Source of the DNA: Saccharomyces mikatae IFO 1815
Lineage: Eukaryota; Ascomycota; Saccharomycetes; Saccharomycetales; Saccharomycetaceae
DNA: 64,000 bases
Assembly (NCBI RefSeq): GCF_947241705.1
Contig: NC_079262.1
Location: 496,001 to 560,000, forward strand
Reading direction: 5' to 3'
This document shows positions 29,419 through 39,699 of this stretch, piece by piece; the first letter of the stretch is position 1, and each line of letters opens with the position of its first letter. The notes beneath the pieces were generated by a model that was not told the DNA's origin, did no database searches, and saw only the letters and a program-made list of their open reading frames with translations. A program made the position numbers and the translations under genes.

Positions 29419-30173
29419 ATCTAGATCTAAGTAGTATCCTAAAGGGGGAGATATCCAAGAAGAAGAAAGAGCTGGCTCACTCCAAAGATGCTCGGCCACC
29501 ATCCAATGAGGAATCTCAAGCACACGAATGCGCAAACGTTGATACTGGAACACAACAGACGGAACGAGAAAGTACGAATGAAGAAGAGCTTTCCAATAAC
29601 CAGCCGAGTGAAAATATTACGACGACCATTACCAAATTAGAAAATCGGCCAGAAAGAATACAAGAAGCTATAGCACAAGACAAGGCTACTTCTATAATTA
29701 TTGATCCCTCACAAATTGGTTCTAAGGAAGACAAGTTCGTTCTATCAATGAAATGTAATTTATATGTTCACGAAATATTATCTCGTTGGAAGGCGTCCCT
29801 GGAAGAGTATCATCCTGAGTTGTTTCTAGACACTAAGAAAGCTCTCTTTCCACTTCTGTTACAATTGCGAAAATGTGAACTCCCCTCAGATTTATTGATT
29901 TCCCTTGCTACAGTTCTGTACCATTTACAACAGCCTAAAGAAACTAACTTAGCGGTGCAATCTTATATGAAACTCAGCATCGGTAATGTAGCTTGGCCCA
30001 TCGGGGTCACTAGCGTAGGCATTCATGCTCGTAGTGCCCATTCCAAAATCCAAGGAGGTCAGAATGCCGCTAACATTATGATTGATGAAAGAACAAGATT
30101 ATGGATTACTAGTATCAAAAGATTAATAACTTTTGAAGAATGGTATGCCAAAAACCACCCTAGTTTAGTTTAA
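29415..30173 (+). CDS. PRP18: Pre-mRNA splicing factor 18 (second-step factor)
   Basis: Prp18 (YGR006W) acts with Slu7 in the second catalytic step of splicing, holding the 3' splice site, and associates with the U5 snRNP. The 252 residues compare with 251 in S. cerevisiae. The N-terminal third is variable and charged. The C-terminal domain (about 85-245) is a helical bundle, and it includes the highly conserved loop with SIGNVAWPIGVTSVGIHARS. The protein begins MNLDLSSILKGEISKKKKEL. A minimal upstream frame overlaps its start codon. Confidence 0.95.
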   Translation: MNLDLSSILKGEISKKKKELAHSKDARPPSNEESQAHECANVDTGTQQTERESTNEEELSNNQPSENITTTITKLENRPERIQEAIAQDKATSIIIDPSQIGSKEDKFVLSMKCNLYVHEILSRWKASLEEYHPELFLDTKKALFPLLLQLRKCELPSDLLISLATVLYHLQQPKETNLAVQSYMKLSIGNVAWPIGVTSVGIHARSAHSKIQGGQNAANIMIDERTRLWITSIKRLITFEEWYAKNHPSLV

Positions 30174-30314
30174 TTGTTGAGCCATTGTGTTCGTTATCGT
30201 GTGGCGCGATCTTGTGCGATTCAAATAGAAGTAGGAATGCGGATATCGTGACCTTGCTCAACTTCTCAAAGACGAATTTATGACAGGATCAAAGCCTAGA
30301 ATACACTGACTATA

Positions 30315-31286
30315 ATGACGATAAACTTAGACCCTAATAAAGTCTGGATAGACGGCTGTTTTGATTTCACACATCATGGGCATGCAGGAGCTATCTTGCA
30401 GGCTCGTCGAACTGTTTCAAAAGAACATGGTAAACTTTTCTGTGGTGTGCATACTGATGCAGACATTCAACACAACAAAGGACCACCTGTGATGAATTCT
30501 CTAGAAAGATATGAGCATACTAGATCAAATAGATGGTGTTCGCAAGTAGTTGAAGCCGCGCCGTATGTCACAGATCCCAATTGGATGGATACGTATCATT
30601 GTCAATATGTTGTTCACGGTGACGACATTACCTTAGATGCTAATGGGGAAGACTGCTATAAACTAGTGAAAGAGATGGGACGGTTTAAGGTGGTGAAAAG
30701 AACGTACGGTGTGAGTACTACGGAGATTATACATAGAATATTGACGAAGAATTCGTTGCCACCAACCCATACTGATTACTATCCTAACATCAAAGAATTG
30801 AGTTTCTATTCCGTCGCTGAAGACGCGGTTTCAAAACATTGTTACGTTTTCCAAAGCGATTTGAGTAATGTCTTGGTTGATGGTGGATACACTTTCAACA
30901 TACGGGATTGTGTTTATGTTGACGGGGACTTTGACTTATTCCATATGGGAGATATTGATCAATTAGAAAAGTTGAAAATAGTTCTTCACCCCGACAAGAG
31001 ATTGATCGTTGGTATTACAACTAACGATTACCTAAGTACCATTATGACAATGAAGGAACGTGTCCTGAGTGTTTTAAGTTGCAGGTATGTTGATGCTGTT
31101 ATCATCGATCCTAATGCTGCCTCACTAGCTCAATGCGCCTGCGAAAAATACCATATTGGCTCGGCTGTTCTGAAGGAAGGCGGAAAGTTTAGCGAATACT
31201 TAACCAAAGATCTCATCGTCAAGAGGGTGGAATCTCAAAGGGACGTGTACATTGCGAGAAACCAAAGTAAAGGAATGTCTGTCTAG
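30315..31286 (+). CDS. ECT1: CTP:phosphoethanolamine cytidylyltransferase
   Basis: Ect1 (Muq1, YGR007W) makes CDP-ethanolamine from CTP and phosphoethanolamine, the rate-setting step of the Kennedy pathway to phosphatidylethanolamine. The 323 residues equal the S. cerevisiae length. Two tandem cytidylyltransferase folds are visible. The first has GCFDFTHHGHAGAI (HxGH) and RTYGVSTTEII near 137. The second starts near 200 with DGDFDLFHMGDIDQL, whose HxGH is degenerate (HMGD), as usual in this family. No membrane segments are seen. Confidence 0.96.
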   Translation: MTINLDPNKVWIDGCFDFTHHGHAGAILQARRTVSKEHGKLFCGVHTDADIQHNKGPPVMNSLERYEHTRSNRWCSQVVEAAPYVTDPNWMDTYHCQYVVHGDDITLDANGEDCYKLVKEMGRFKVVKRTYGVSTTEIIHRILTKNSLPPTHTDYYPNIKELSFYSVAEDAVSKHCYVFQSDLSNVLVDGGYTFNIRDCVYVDGDFDLFHMGDIDQLEKLKIVLHPDKRLIVGITTNDYLSTIMTMKERVLSVLSCRYVDAVIIDPNAASLAQCACEKYHIGSAVLKEGGKFSEYLTKDLIVKRVESQRDVYIARNQSKGMSV

Positions 31287-31462
31287 TTCAATGTTCAGAA
31301 AAATCCGCCAACCATCAGTGAACATAGATATAAATAAAATGTATTACATAAATCATAAAGCAGGCATGCAAAATTTATACCTATAGATGCATATAGATCA
31401 GTAAAGAGATGTGACCATCTTTTATAGGTCAAAAAGTGTTTTTATCTTGGGAACACGTTTAT

Positions 31463-31717
31463 CTATTCATTCTGGGCTTTTTCATATTTTCGTTCGTGCG
31501 ATTGCGAATTTGAGCCTCTTCTATCTCTCTTGAACACTGGAGGTATTTCCCCGCTATCGATCAAGTCATTAATTTCATCGCCTGGTTTACCCCAATTACC
31601 CTTTCCGGAACCCTGCTTTTTGATGTGATTAGGAGATTCGCCATAGTTGCCAGTGTGCGAGAAGTACTTTGGATCAGCTTTTGATTCGCGTTCAGTCCAT
31701 TTGTTTGTTCTAGTCAT
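31463..31717 (-). CDS. STF2: ATPase-stabilising factor / hydrophilin
   Basis: Stf2 (YGR008C) was found as a protein that modulates inhibition of mitochondrial F1F0-ATPase and also acts as a hydrophilin that protects cells in drying and rehydration. From the ATG at 31717 it has 84 residues, the S. cerevisiae length, beginning MTRTNKWTERESKADPKYF. It is very hydrophilic and rich in Gly, Asn and Lys, without cysteine. The frame extends 23 codons upstream to another ATG (31786), but the extension has no counterpart in the known protein. Four stress elements lie upstream. TFS-like paralogue TMA10 is the nearest relative. Confidence 0.94.
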   Translation of the reverse strand: MTRTNKWTERESKADPKYFSHTGNYGESPNHIKKQGSGKGNWGKPGDEINDLIDSGEIPPVFKRDRRGSNSQSHERKYEKAQNE

Positions 31718-32360
31718 ATTTTTTTGGTTGATTATGTATGTTGGAAGTTTTGTTGCTTTTGTGTGTTTGTTTGTTTGTCTGTACAATTGAACGTATGTAA
31801 CATATCAATTTCGAAATAAGGAGGCAAGTACGCTGAAGAGAACAACCAGAGGAAACAGTTTTATCAATGGTCCTTTTATACAGTACAATATAGCTGTGTT
31901 TGCTTCCAAACTTCCAGCCCCCTATTTTCGAAGAAGATTCTTTAACTCAAGGCCAGATAGGCGCCCCCCTCCACTCCCCTTCAGCCTAAATGGCCCCCGC
32001 TAAAAAAAGAACTGTGGCACACCCCTCGAGAAAGGGAACGGATGAACTAAGCACTGGTACCTTTCGCAGCGCGATCCAGCATTACTCGTATTGGGAAAGT
32101 ATACTTTCTAGTGAGATGCTTGAGAAGTGAAGAATCAACATAAACTACAACTCGTATTTTCTTTCTTTGTTCTTGTTTTTGTACGTTTGATATCGTTTAT
32201 TGGCGTAGCTCTTAAACACGGTATCTTCCAGAAGTAGAACCAAACATTAAAAAAAAGAAAAACATAAACTCACATTAATGTCTTTACTCTACTTAGTTGT
32301 CTTTTTTTTATAAACTTCCATATCATAGGAATAAATTACATAGCTGTTATAAACCTATTT
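31718..32360. other. STF2 promoter region and SEC9 3' flank
   Basis: This 643 bp stretch holds the STF2 promoter with STRE sites and C-rich blocks (31916-31924, 31961-31980), then AT-rich sequence near SEC9. No additional gene was seen. Confidence 0.6.
31919..32026 (-). promoter_or_regulatory. Cluster of four stress response elements upstream of STF2
   Basis: CCCCT (AGGGG on the STF2 strand) occurs at 31919-31923, 31966-31970, 31976-31980 and 32022-32026, about 200-310 bp before the STF2 start. AGGGG is the Msn2/Msn4 site. The cluster fits the known stress and diauxic induction of STF2. Confidence 0.7.
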
Positions 32361-34316
32361 CTATCTAATACCAGCCAACCTGTTGGTATTCATATGAAGA
32401 TTGATATCGAGATCATCAGTACTTTCCTCAATGTTGTTAAGACGTTTCTGCTGAGAGTCTAGTTCTTTACCAGTGGTCAAGGCCATTTTTTTCAAACGAT
32501 TGCTAACTTGCTGGATTTGATCCAAATTTCTATCAATTTCTAATTCCATTTCGTCATCTTCTTCGTCATTTTCGAATTGATATCTTTTTGCCTTTTCTAG
32601 AACGTTTTGTCTCTGATATCGTTCACGAACGTCGCTTACATTACTGTTTGCGTTCATAGCACCCTCTATTCTTTGAGTGGACTTCGACAGTTGCTGATTA
32701 GTTTGTTCTCTCATTAGTTTTTCTTCAATTTTTCTATTCTTCAATTGTTCCTCTCTCTCCCTCCTCCTTCTCTTGGAGTTAAACGGATTAGAAACATGAA
32801 CGGCTAATATACTACGATTTAACTTCTTCAATTCTGCAACTTTTTCGTCAGCAACTTTATTTTGAACCTTCATTAAATCTAAGTTCCCTTCTACGTTGTT
32901 CAACTGTTCGCTTTGATGGCCTAACATACCCAGGGTATTCATACCAGCTCTTTCGGCATCTTGTGCCATTTTCAGTGTATTTCTGGTAGAGGCCACGGAG
33001 CTTTGTTTGGTGAATTTGATCTCTTGCTTAATTTCATCCACAGCTTCGTCTTCTTCCTGCTGCTGGCGAGCCTCTTCTTCTTTTTGTATTTCTTCGAATG
33101 TTTTATAACCTCTTTGATCTCCATACTGGTCATTGGTTGCGTTAAAATCTTGCTCTTGCTGCTGCTGCTCATCCATGAACCACTGTTGTTGCTGTTGTCT
33201 CGACCGATGATCAACTTCGGACACGTTTAAATCTATAGAATCATCATTAGTCATTACTGCGTTCAAATCGGGCTCATCTAACGCCGCCCTATTTTCTGCA
33301 GATTTTTCTGCATAAGCTTCTTCAAAATCAAATTCACCCGCTCTGGGTTCTTCGTTTAAATCAACTTCATTACTTGATGCTACTTCATTAGCAGCAACAA
33401 AGGACGGGGTATAAGTCATTAGCGCAGGTTGCACTTGTGGTTGACTTGCACTTCTACTAGAATACGGATTTGCAGACCGATTCTGATTACCATTAGCATA
33501 TGAGTCGTTCGCCATGGAAGCGTATGGATTTGAACTTTTAGAGCTCTCTTTTGGAATACTACCAGATTCATTGGTATTGGAATCATATGCACTGCTGTGA
33601 CTATTCATATTAGCGTAAGGATTTCTCTTTTCTTGCATTGGATTTGATGGGGGACTCTTCCGGTCGGTGAGTTGGCTATTTCTTGCCGTTAAAACTGAAG
33701 GTTGTCTTGGTTGTTTGGAAGACCTTTGGTTTAGAGTGCTGCTTGATTGATTATTATTATTATTACTGTTATCCACACTTGCCCAGCTATTGGAGGTATT
33801 TTGATTGCTATATGAGTAATCATTATTGTACGGACTCAAAGACGCACCATTATAGCCCCCTCGAGCACTACTATACGCCGAAGCATTGCCGCTACTCCTA
33901 CCATTACTCCTATTAGCTTGAAATCTTGCATAAGGGTCGTCATCGTATCGATAGTCATCATTTTCAATAGCATAAGGATCCTGCATAGAATTGGTTACCG
34001 CAGTGTTTCGTTGATCTTGTGTGCCATTTGAACCTTCTACAGGGCTAGCGATTGCTTCATTAGCATTGGCATCTAATGGGGAGGCATTCAAGTCCTCAAG
34101 TTCATCCTTTGGTCTAGCAAACTGTTCATAACCTGGTGGGGCATATACCTTATCTTCGGCTTTATCATTCGCAAACTTACCGTAAGCCGCGAATTTGTTT
34201 TTCCTTTTCTTGTTAGGATTTTTAACACTAATACCGAGTTCCATCAAAGTGTCCTTGTTTTGTTCAGGTGTCGCTTCTTCTGGAGGCTTAATCCTAAAAA
34301 ATTTCTTTAGCCCCAT
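32361..34316 (-). CDS. SEC9: SNAP-25-type t-SNARE for exocytosis
   Basis: Sec9 (YGR009C) pairs with Sso1/2 and Snc1/2 to fuse secretory vesicles with the plasma membrane. The 651 residues equal the S. cerevisiae length. The first 400 residues are low-complexity, rich in Asn, Ser and Gln, with repeated NPYA/NPYS motifs (NPYANMNS, NPYASMAN, NPYSSRSA). Two SNARE helices follow, at about 435-495 and 590-650, the second ending in DDLDINLHMNTNRLAGI. No membrane segment is present, as expected. It is divergent from NMA2. Confidence 0.96.
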   Translation of the reverse strand: MGLKKFFRIKPPEEATPEQNKDTLMELGISVKNPNKKRKNKFAAYGKFANDKAEDKVYAPPGYEQFARPKDELEDLNASPLDANANEAIASPVEGSNGTQDQRNTAVTNSMQDPYAIENDDYRYDDDPYARFQANRSNGRSSGNASAYSSARGGYNGASLSPYNNDYSYSNQNTSNSWASVDNSNNNNNQSSSTLNQRSSKQPRQPSVLTARNSQLTDRKSPPSNPMQEKRNPYANMNSHSSAYDSNTNESGSIPKESSKSSNPYASMANDSYANGNQNRSANPYSSRSASQPQVQPALMTYTPSFVAANEVASSNEVDLNEEPRAGEFDFEEAYAEKSAENRAALDEPDLNAVMTNDDSIDLNVSEVDHRSRQQQQQWFMDEQQQQEQDFNATNDQYGDQRGYKTFEEIQKEEEARQQQEEDEAVDEIKQEIKFTKQSSVASTRNTLKMAQDAERAGMNTLGMLGHQSEQLNNVEGNLDLMKVQNKVADEKVAELKKLNRSILAVHVSNPFNSKRRRREREEQLKNRKIEEKLMREQTNQQLSKSTQRIEGAMNANSNVSDVRERYQRQNVLEKAKRYQFENDEEDDEMELEIDRNLDQIQQVSNRLKKMALTTGKELDSQQKRLNNIEESTDDLDINLHMNTNRLAGIR

Positions 34317-34861
34317 TATTCGATGTTAATAAAGCGTTGTCTATAGAGAAATTACTTGAGGCCTAGGTTCAGGAGTACCAAAAGTTTAGTTTCTTCTTTT
34401 ATGGATACTTTAAAGTAAATCCTATAATTACGCAAACTATTCAAAATAATTAAAAATAGGATCGACATGAATATCATTTCTCAAGACGGGTAATAGAATA
34501 TTTCCAGCTTGCACATTCAATAAAAATCGCATTTTTTATACATGGACTGTAAAATGTCTACGATGCTATTATATTTGACTTCATAGTATCCCAACCTTAT
34601 GTTCTTGATTCATGACTACGTTTCTTGAGAGACTAGGCTGTTCTTGACTATTTTTTTTACTTTTATCACGTACCACATTGGCTGCCCATCTGTGGCGGTG
34701 TCGTTTCCAAGAAAAATAACTATGCAAAATAACCCAGAGTGACGACAGTGAAGTGGGAGATAGCCGTAGAGTCATACGTTGACTTAGCCAGTATTTTTTA
34801 CTGTTAAGCAGAAAGAAAGTTTGAAGTGAAGAAGGCAACAAAAAAGTGTACATATTCTATA
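34317..34861. other. Divergent promoter region of SEC9 and NMA2
   Basis: About 545 bp of AT-rich promoter DNA. A 90-codon minus-strand frame (34581-34853) has no recognisable feature and is taken as chance. Confidence 0.6.
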
Positions 34862-36049
34862 ATGGATCCTACAAAGGCACCCGATTTTAAACCGCCACAA
34901 CCAAATGAAGAGCTGCAACCACCGCCAGACCCAACGCACACCATACCAAAATCAGGGCCCATAGTTCCATACGTTTTGGCGGACTACAATTCTTCGATTG
35001 ATGCTCCCTTCAATCTTGATATTTACAAGACTCTGTCGTCAAGAAAAAAAACCGCCAACTCAAGCAACCGAATGGACCATATTCCTTTGAATACTAGTGA
35101 CTTCCAGCCATTGTCTCGGGATGTATCATCAGAAGAAGAAAGTGAGGAGCAATCGAATGGAATTGACTCTACTCTACAGGATGTTGCAATAACAGGGAAC
35201 TTGGGGGTACTGAAGAGCCAAATTGCTGATCTGGAAGAAGTTCCTCACACGATTGTAAGACAGGCCAGGAGTATAGAAGATTATGAATTTCCTGTGCACA
35301 GACTAACCAAAAAGCTACAGGATCCTGACAAACTACCTTTGATTATCGTTGCTTGTGGATCGTTTTCCCCAATAACGTATCTACATTTAAGGATGTTCGA
35401 AATGTCCTTGGACGATATCAATGAGCAAACGCGTTTTGAAGTAGTTGGTGGTTATTTTTCTCCAGTTAGTGACAACTACCAAAAACGAGGATTAGCTCCA
35501 GCTTATCACCGCGTCCGTATGTGTGAATTAGCATGCGAGAGGACATCATCCTGGTTAATGGTTGATGCTTGGGAATCTTTACAATCAAGTTATACAAGAA
35601 CAGCAAAAGTCTTAGACCACTTCAACCATGAAATTAATATCAAGAGGGGTGGAATCACAACCGTGAACGGTAAAAAAATGGGTGTAAAAATCATGTTACT
35701 AGCAGGCGGTGATCTCATCGAGTCTATGGGCGAGCCTCATGTGTGGGCAGATTCTGATCTACACCATATACTGGGTAACTATGGATGTTTGATCGTAGAA
35801 AGGACCGGTTCAGATGTTAGGTCCTTTTTGCTTTCACACGATATCATGTATGAGCACAGAAGAAACATCCTTATTATCAAACAGCTTATTTACAATGATA
35901 TCTCGTCTACGAAAGTGCGTCTTTTCATCAGACGTGGAATGTCAGTTCAATATCTTCTTCCTAATTCTGTCATCAGATACATCCAAGAGTATAATCTATA
36001 CATCAATCAAAGTGAACCTGTTAAACAGGTCTTAGATAGCAAGGAATGA
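34862..36049 (+). CDS. NMA2: Nicotinamide/nicotinate mononucleotide adenylyltransferase
   Basis: Nma2 (YGR010W) joins ATP to NMN or NaMN to make NAD or its acid form, in both the de novo and salvage routes. From the ATG at 34862 (MDPTKAPDFKPPQPNEELQP) it has 395 residues, the S. cerevisiae length. The first 160 residues are a variable, acidic tail. The catalytic domain has CGSFSPITYLHLRMFE (GxFxPxTxxH) near 170 and the ISSTKVRLFIRRG motif near 350. The paralogue NMA1 is on another chromosome; synteny with SEC9 and MCY1 gives NMA2. The frame is open 12 codons further upstream to an ATG. Confidence 0.95.
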   Translation: MDPTKAPDFKPPQPNEELQPPPDPTHTIPKSGPIVPYVLADYNSSIDAPFNLDIYKTLSSRKKTANSSNRMDHIPLNTSDFQPLSRDVSSEEESEEQSNGIDSTLQDVAITGNLGVLKSQIADLEEVPHTIVRQARSIEDYEFPVHRLTKKLQDPDKLPLIIVACGSFSPITYLHLRMFEMSLDDINEQTRFEVVGGYFSPVSDNYQKRGLAPAYHRVRMCELACERTSSWLMVDAWESLQSSYTRTAKVLDHFNHEINIKRGGITTVNGKKMGVKIMLLAGGDLIESMGEPHVWADSDLHHILGNYGCLIVERTGSDVRSFLLSHDIMYEHRRNILIIKQLIYNDISSTKVRLFIRRGMSVQYLLPNSVIRYIQEYNLYINQSEPVKQVLDSKE

Positions 36050-36438
36050 GCTTATTACTATCCTCAAACTATGATAGTTTATGAACCACTTTACGATTTG
36101 AAATGCTTGCCACAAGGCGGCAATCATGTGAACCATGTTAAACAATTATGTAACCCTAAAAACTATAATATAACTATGCTGATGATTAAGTTCCAAAACG
36201 AAAAATCTCCTCAGACAAGCGTTTTTCAACAGAATGTTTGTGTGATTCCACAGAGTTTGCTCGCAGAGTACCGTAGCATCGATCAGTTTCCCTGCATATG
36301 TTCCCTATCAATGCGGGTAATGATATATTAACAAAGTTGCATGTTTATATGACTTAAAAGTATTCCAATATTAAATGTAACAATGTAGCATAATTCAGTA
36401 TAGTAATCACAGTAATTGAGCATAACAAAACGTACGTG
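36050..36438. other. Intergenic region between NMA2 and MCY1
   Basis: About 390 bp. An 86-codon plus-strand frame (36071-36331) occupies the position of S. cerevisiae YGR011W, which is considered dubious. I see no domain or bias to support it as a gene. Confidence 0.55.
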
Positions 36439-37620
36439 ATGTCTAGTTTGCGAAATAAGACTCCATTTAACCTACCTTGGAATGAATGCGTGTCCATCGC
36501 TTCAGTCTTAATTGGCGCGTATGTATCGTACAAATATTATAAAGTATGTAAAACACAAGATATCCCACGTCCAAAAGGAGGTGTGGAGGAACTCATAGGA
36601 AACACTCCTCTAGTTAAAATCAGGTCTCTTACCAAGGCTACTGGCGTCAACGTTTATGCTAAGTTAGAACTATGTAACCCAGCTGGAAGCGCTAAAGATA
36701 GGGTGGCATTGAACATCATAAAGACAGCTGAGCAATTAGGTGAGCTCGTTAGAGGTGAGCCTGGATGGGTATTTGAAGGAACAAGTGGGTCAACCGGTAT
36801 TTCTATAGCTGTGGTCTGCAATGCATTGGGGTATAGAGCACACATTTCTTTGCCCGATGATACGTCGTTGGAAAAATTGGCATTGTTAGAGAGTCTTGGT
36901 GCTACCGTTAACAAGGTTAAGCCAGCTAGTATCGTTGATCCGAACCAGTACGTAAATGCTGCCAAAAAGGCGTGTGATGAATTAAAGAAGAAGGGCAATG
37001 GAGTTAGAGCAATTTTTGCCGACCAATTTGAAAACGAAGCCAACTGGAAAGTACATTATGAGACTACAGGCCCGGAAATTGCGCACCAGACTGACGACAA
37101 CATCGATGCATTAATTGCTGGTTGCGGTACTGGTGGCACCATAACTGGAGTTGCCAAATTTTTAAAGGAAAAAGCCAAGATACCTTGCCATGTTGTTCTT
37201 GCAGATCCGCAAGGATCTGGTTTTTATAATAGGGTTAACTATGGCGTGATGTATGATTATGTAGAAAAGGAAGGTACCAGAAGAAGGCATCAAGTTGACA
37301 CTATTGTAGAAGGCATTGGGTTAAACAGGATTACTCAGAATTTTCACATGGGCGAAGAATTTATTGATGAATCAATACGTGTAAATGATAACCAAGCTAT
37401 CAGAATGGCAAAATACTTGTCAGTAAATGATGGGCTATTTGTAGGGAGCAGCACAGCTATTAATGCGGTAGCTGCCATTCAGGTCGCGAAAAGACTCCCT
37501 CAGGGTGCAAACATTGTAATTATTGCATGTGATAGCGGTTCAAGACATTTAAGTAAATTCTGGAAAGAAGCTAAAGAAATCGATCATGACATATCATTAA
37601 AGGAGATAGTAAATATCTGA
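36439..37620 (+). CDS. MCY1: Cysteine synthase-like PLP enzyme of the mitochondrial outer membrane
   Basis: Mcy1 (YGR012W) is a PLP-dependent enzyme of the cysteine synthase/cystathionine beta-synthase family located in the mitochondrial outer membrane; its physiological reaction is not firmly settled. From the ATG at 36439 it has 393 residues, the S. cerevisiae length. A hydrophobic N-terminal segment (about 13-35, ASVLIGAYVSYKYY) could anchor it. The PLP lysine lies in NPAGSAKDR, the substrate loop in EGTSGSTGISIA, and the phosphate-binding glycine loop in GCGTGGTITG. The open frame starts three bases earlier at GTG. Confidence 0.93.
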   Translation: MSSLRNKTPFNLPWNECVSIASVLIGAYVSYKYYKVCKTQDIPRPKGGVEELIGNTPLVKIRSLTKATGVNVYAKLELCNPAGSAKDRVALNIIKTAEQLGELVRGEPGWVFEGTSGSTGISIAVVCNALGYRAHISLPDDTSLEKLALLESLGATVNKVKPASIVDPNQYVNAAKKACDELKKKGNGVRAIFADQFENEANWKVHYETTGPEIAHQTDDNIDALIAGCGTGGTITGVAKFLKEKAKIPCHVVLADPQGSGFYNRVNYGVMYDYVEKEGTRRRHQVDTIVEGIGLNRITQNFHMGEEFIDESIRVNDNQAIRMAKYLSVNDGLFVGSSTAINAVAAIQVAKRLPQGANIVIIACDSGSRHLSKFWKEAKEIDHDISLKEIVNI

Positions 37621-37836
37621 TGTACGTGTGTAAAAGCTGGTCTGACGTAACTTTTATTAAGTAGTAAAAGCAAATATAAAAAGACAGCTTTTCACTGCTA
37701 AGTTTTTTTATTACTTTCCGTGTTAGTGATGCCCGCTGAAAAGTGCAAAAGTAATAGAGAGAGGCTAAAAACAGAAACAAAACCAAGACCAAAACGAAGC
37801 CTCAAAAGCTTTCAAAGAGAACAATAATTACGAAAC

Positions 37837-39699
37837 ATGAAAGATTTTATCTTTGTCTCGCCACAGCTGTATTTATCATCACAGGAGGATTGGAAAAGTG
37901 ATTGTGCCAAAACCGGATACATCCCTATTCTTAAAAATGATTTACAACGTTTTCAGAACTCATTAAAGCACATTGTCGACACTAGAAATAACATATCAGG
38001 AGCATTACTGAAGAGTACTAATGATGCAACTATGCAAGATTCAGATCAGGATACTGTCTCGAGCAAATTCAAAGAAGCTTCAATAGCAAACGACAATGGT
38101 GCTGGCGAGAGCACAGTGGGCGCCTCGAATTATGTAGAGCTCAAACAATTTCTTCCCATTTCGTTAGACCAGCAAATTCATACTATTTCTTTACAGGGAG
38201 TCTCTTCATCATTCTCCCACGAACAAATAGAATTGTTACTAGACAACTGTTTGAGTTTAGCATTGGCGGAAACTCAAAGCAGCCCTACATTGAAGGTGGA
38301 GGCTTGGTCTTCGTTTTCATCGTTTTTGGAAACCCAGGATATTTTTTTAAGATTCAGTAAAGTTGACAACGATGAGGCATTTGTCAGAGTGCTAAAATAC
38401 TGGACTGCGTTATTTACATTGATTAGAGAGAATCATGAGGATTTCAAAGTTGAATTACACCTAGATTTAAACACACAAGAGTATATCAAAGATCGGACAG
38501 GAATCGTGTCGAATGTTAAGTCAGAAAAGGCTGAAATGTTTTACTCCACTTTCAAAGATATTGAAAGCCAAATAGATGAAATTAAGTCAAAGAAAGAACA
38601 ATTGGATGACTCTTCTACCCAGTACAAAGTGGATACCAACACTTTAAGCGATTTACCACCGGATGCTTTAGATCAATTGTGCAAGGATATAGTAGATTTC
38701 AGAACAAAAGTTGTCAGCATAGAGATGGAAAAAAAAATGAAGAGTGCTTACGAGGAAAGTAGGCGTCAAAGACACCAAATGCAGAAAGTTTTTGACCAGA
38801 TAAAGAAAAATCACTCAGCCGCCAAAGGAGGTAACAATGCAGATGAGGACGACGTTAACATTGAAGACGAGGAGGAAGAGGACCACATGGAAGACGACCT
38901 CGTCTTAGAGAAAAGAAAAGAAGAGAGAGAGCTAGAGGAATCGAATCGTAGATATGATGATATGCTCCACCGCTTGCGTACCGAAATAGAACCCAAGATA
39001 AAATCCATTAGAGCCGATATCATAAGCGCTGAAAACTATGAGGTGCATTTAGAGAAAAATCGCTCATTATATTTGAAAGAGCTGTTACACCTTGCTAATG
39101 ACGTCCACTACGACCACCATAGATCTTTTAAGGAGCTAGAGGAAAGAAGAGACGAAGAAGATAGAGCTAAAAACGGTAATCCAAAGGAACTGGTATTCAA
39201 GCAAGTGTCTGATGGCAAACCCACATCTGCAGAGAAGACTGATTCCCTCTCTCTCCCCGAAGGCACTACGACGAGCGAGAACCATGAAGCGGACAAGAAT
39301 GTGTCTAACGACTCAGAACACGTCAAAATCAAGTTCGACTTTAAGAAAGCCATTGACCACTCTGTTGACAGCTCTAGTGAAGACGAGGAATACAAGGAGA
39401 GCGAAGAGTTACCCAAAATACCTACTAAGGAGAGCGCGGCAGAAGATCTTTTACCATTTACGGTAGAAGAAATGAATATAAGACTAGCTGAACTGAAGGA
39501 ATCGCGCTACGTGGACGAACTGGTGCGTGAATTCCTCGGCGTTTACGAGGATGAGCTAGTAGAATACATTCTCGAAAACATCCGCGTGAACCAGAGTAAG
39601 CAGGCCCTTTTAAATGAGCTAAGAGAGACTTTCGACGAAGACGGGGAAACGATAGCTGATAGATTATGGAGTCGGGAAGAATTCTGCCGTAGGACTTGA
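37837..39699 (+). CDS. SNU71: U1 snRNP component with PWI domain
   Basis: Snu71 (YGR013W) is a yeast U1 snRNP protein that forms a trimer with Prp40 and Luc7/Snp1-side partners and helps recognise the 5' splice site. The 620 residues equal the S. cerevisiae length. A long charged coiled-coil region (about 240-440) contains acidic runs (DEDDVNIEDEEEEDHMEDD). The C-terminal PWI domain (about 540-615) includes VDELVREFLGVYEDELVEYI. The variable middle is rich in Ser and Glu. Human RBM25 is a distant relative. Confidence 0.95.
   Translation: MKDFIFVSPQLYLSSQEDWKSDCAKTGYIPILKNDLQRFQNSLKHIVDTRNNISGALLKSTNDATMQDSDQDTVSSKFKEASIANDNGAGESTVGASNYVELKQFLPISLDQQIHTISLQGVSSSFSHEQIELLLDNCLSLALAETQSSPTLKVEAWSSFSSFLETQDIFLRFSKVDNDEAFVRVLKYWTALFTLIRENHEDFKVELHLDLNTQEYIKDRTGIVSNVKSEKAEMFYSTFKDIESQIDEIKSKKEQLDDSSTQYKVDTNTLSDLPPDALDQLCKDIVDFRTKVVSIEMEKKMKSAYEESRRQRHQMQKVFDQIKKNHSAAKGGNNADEDDVNIEDEEEEDHMEDDLVLEKRKEERELEESNRRYDDMLHRLRTEIEPKIKSIRADIISAENYEVHLEKNRSLYLKELLHLANDVHYDHHRSFKELEERRDEEDRAKNGNPKELVFKQVSDGKPTSAEKTDSLSLPEGTTTSENHEADKNVSNDSEHVKIKFDFKKAIDHSVDSSSEDEEYKESEELPKIPTKESAAEDLLPFTVEEMNIRLAELKESRYVDELVREFLGVYEDELVEYILENIRVNQSKQALLNELRETFDEDGETIADRLWSREEFCRRT

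Noticed and set aside
34581-34853. 90-codon minus-strand frame in the SEC9-NMA2 spacer
   Set aside because: It overlaps the NMA2 leader and has no recognisable feature.
36071-36331. 86-codon plus-strand frame between NMA2 and MCY1
   Set aside because: It sits where the dubious S. cerevisiae ORF YGR011W lies; no domain, no codon bias and no sign of constraint.
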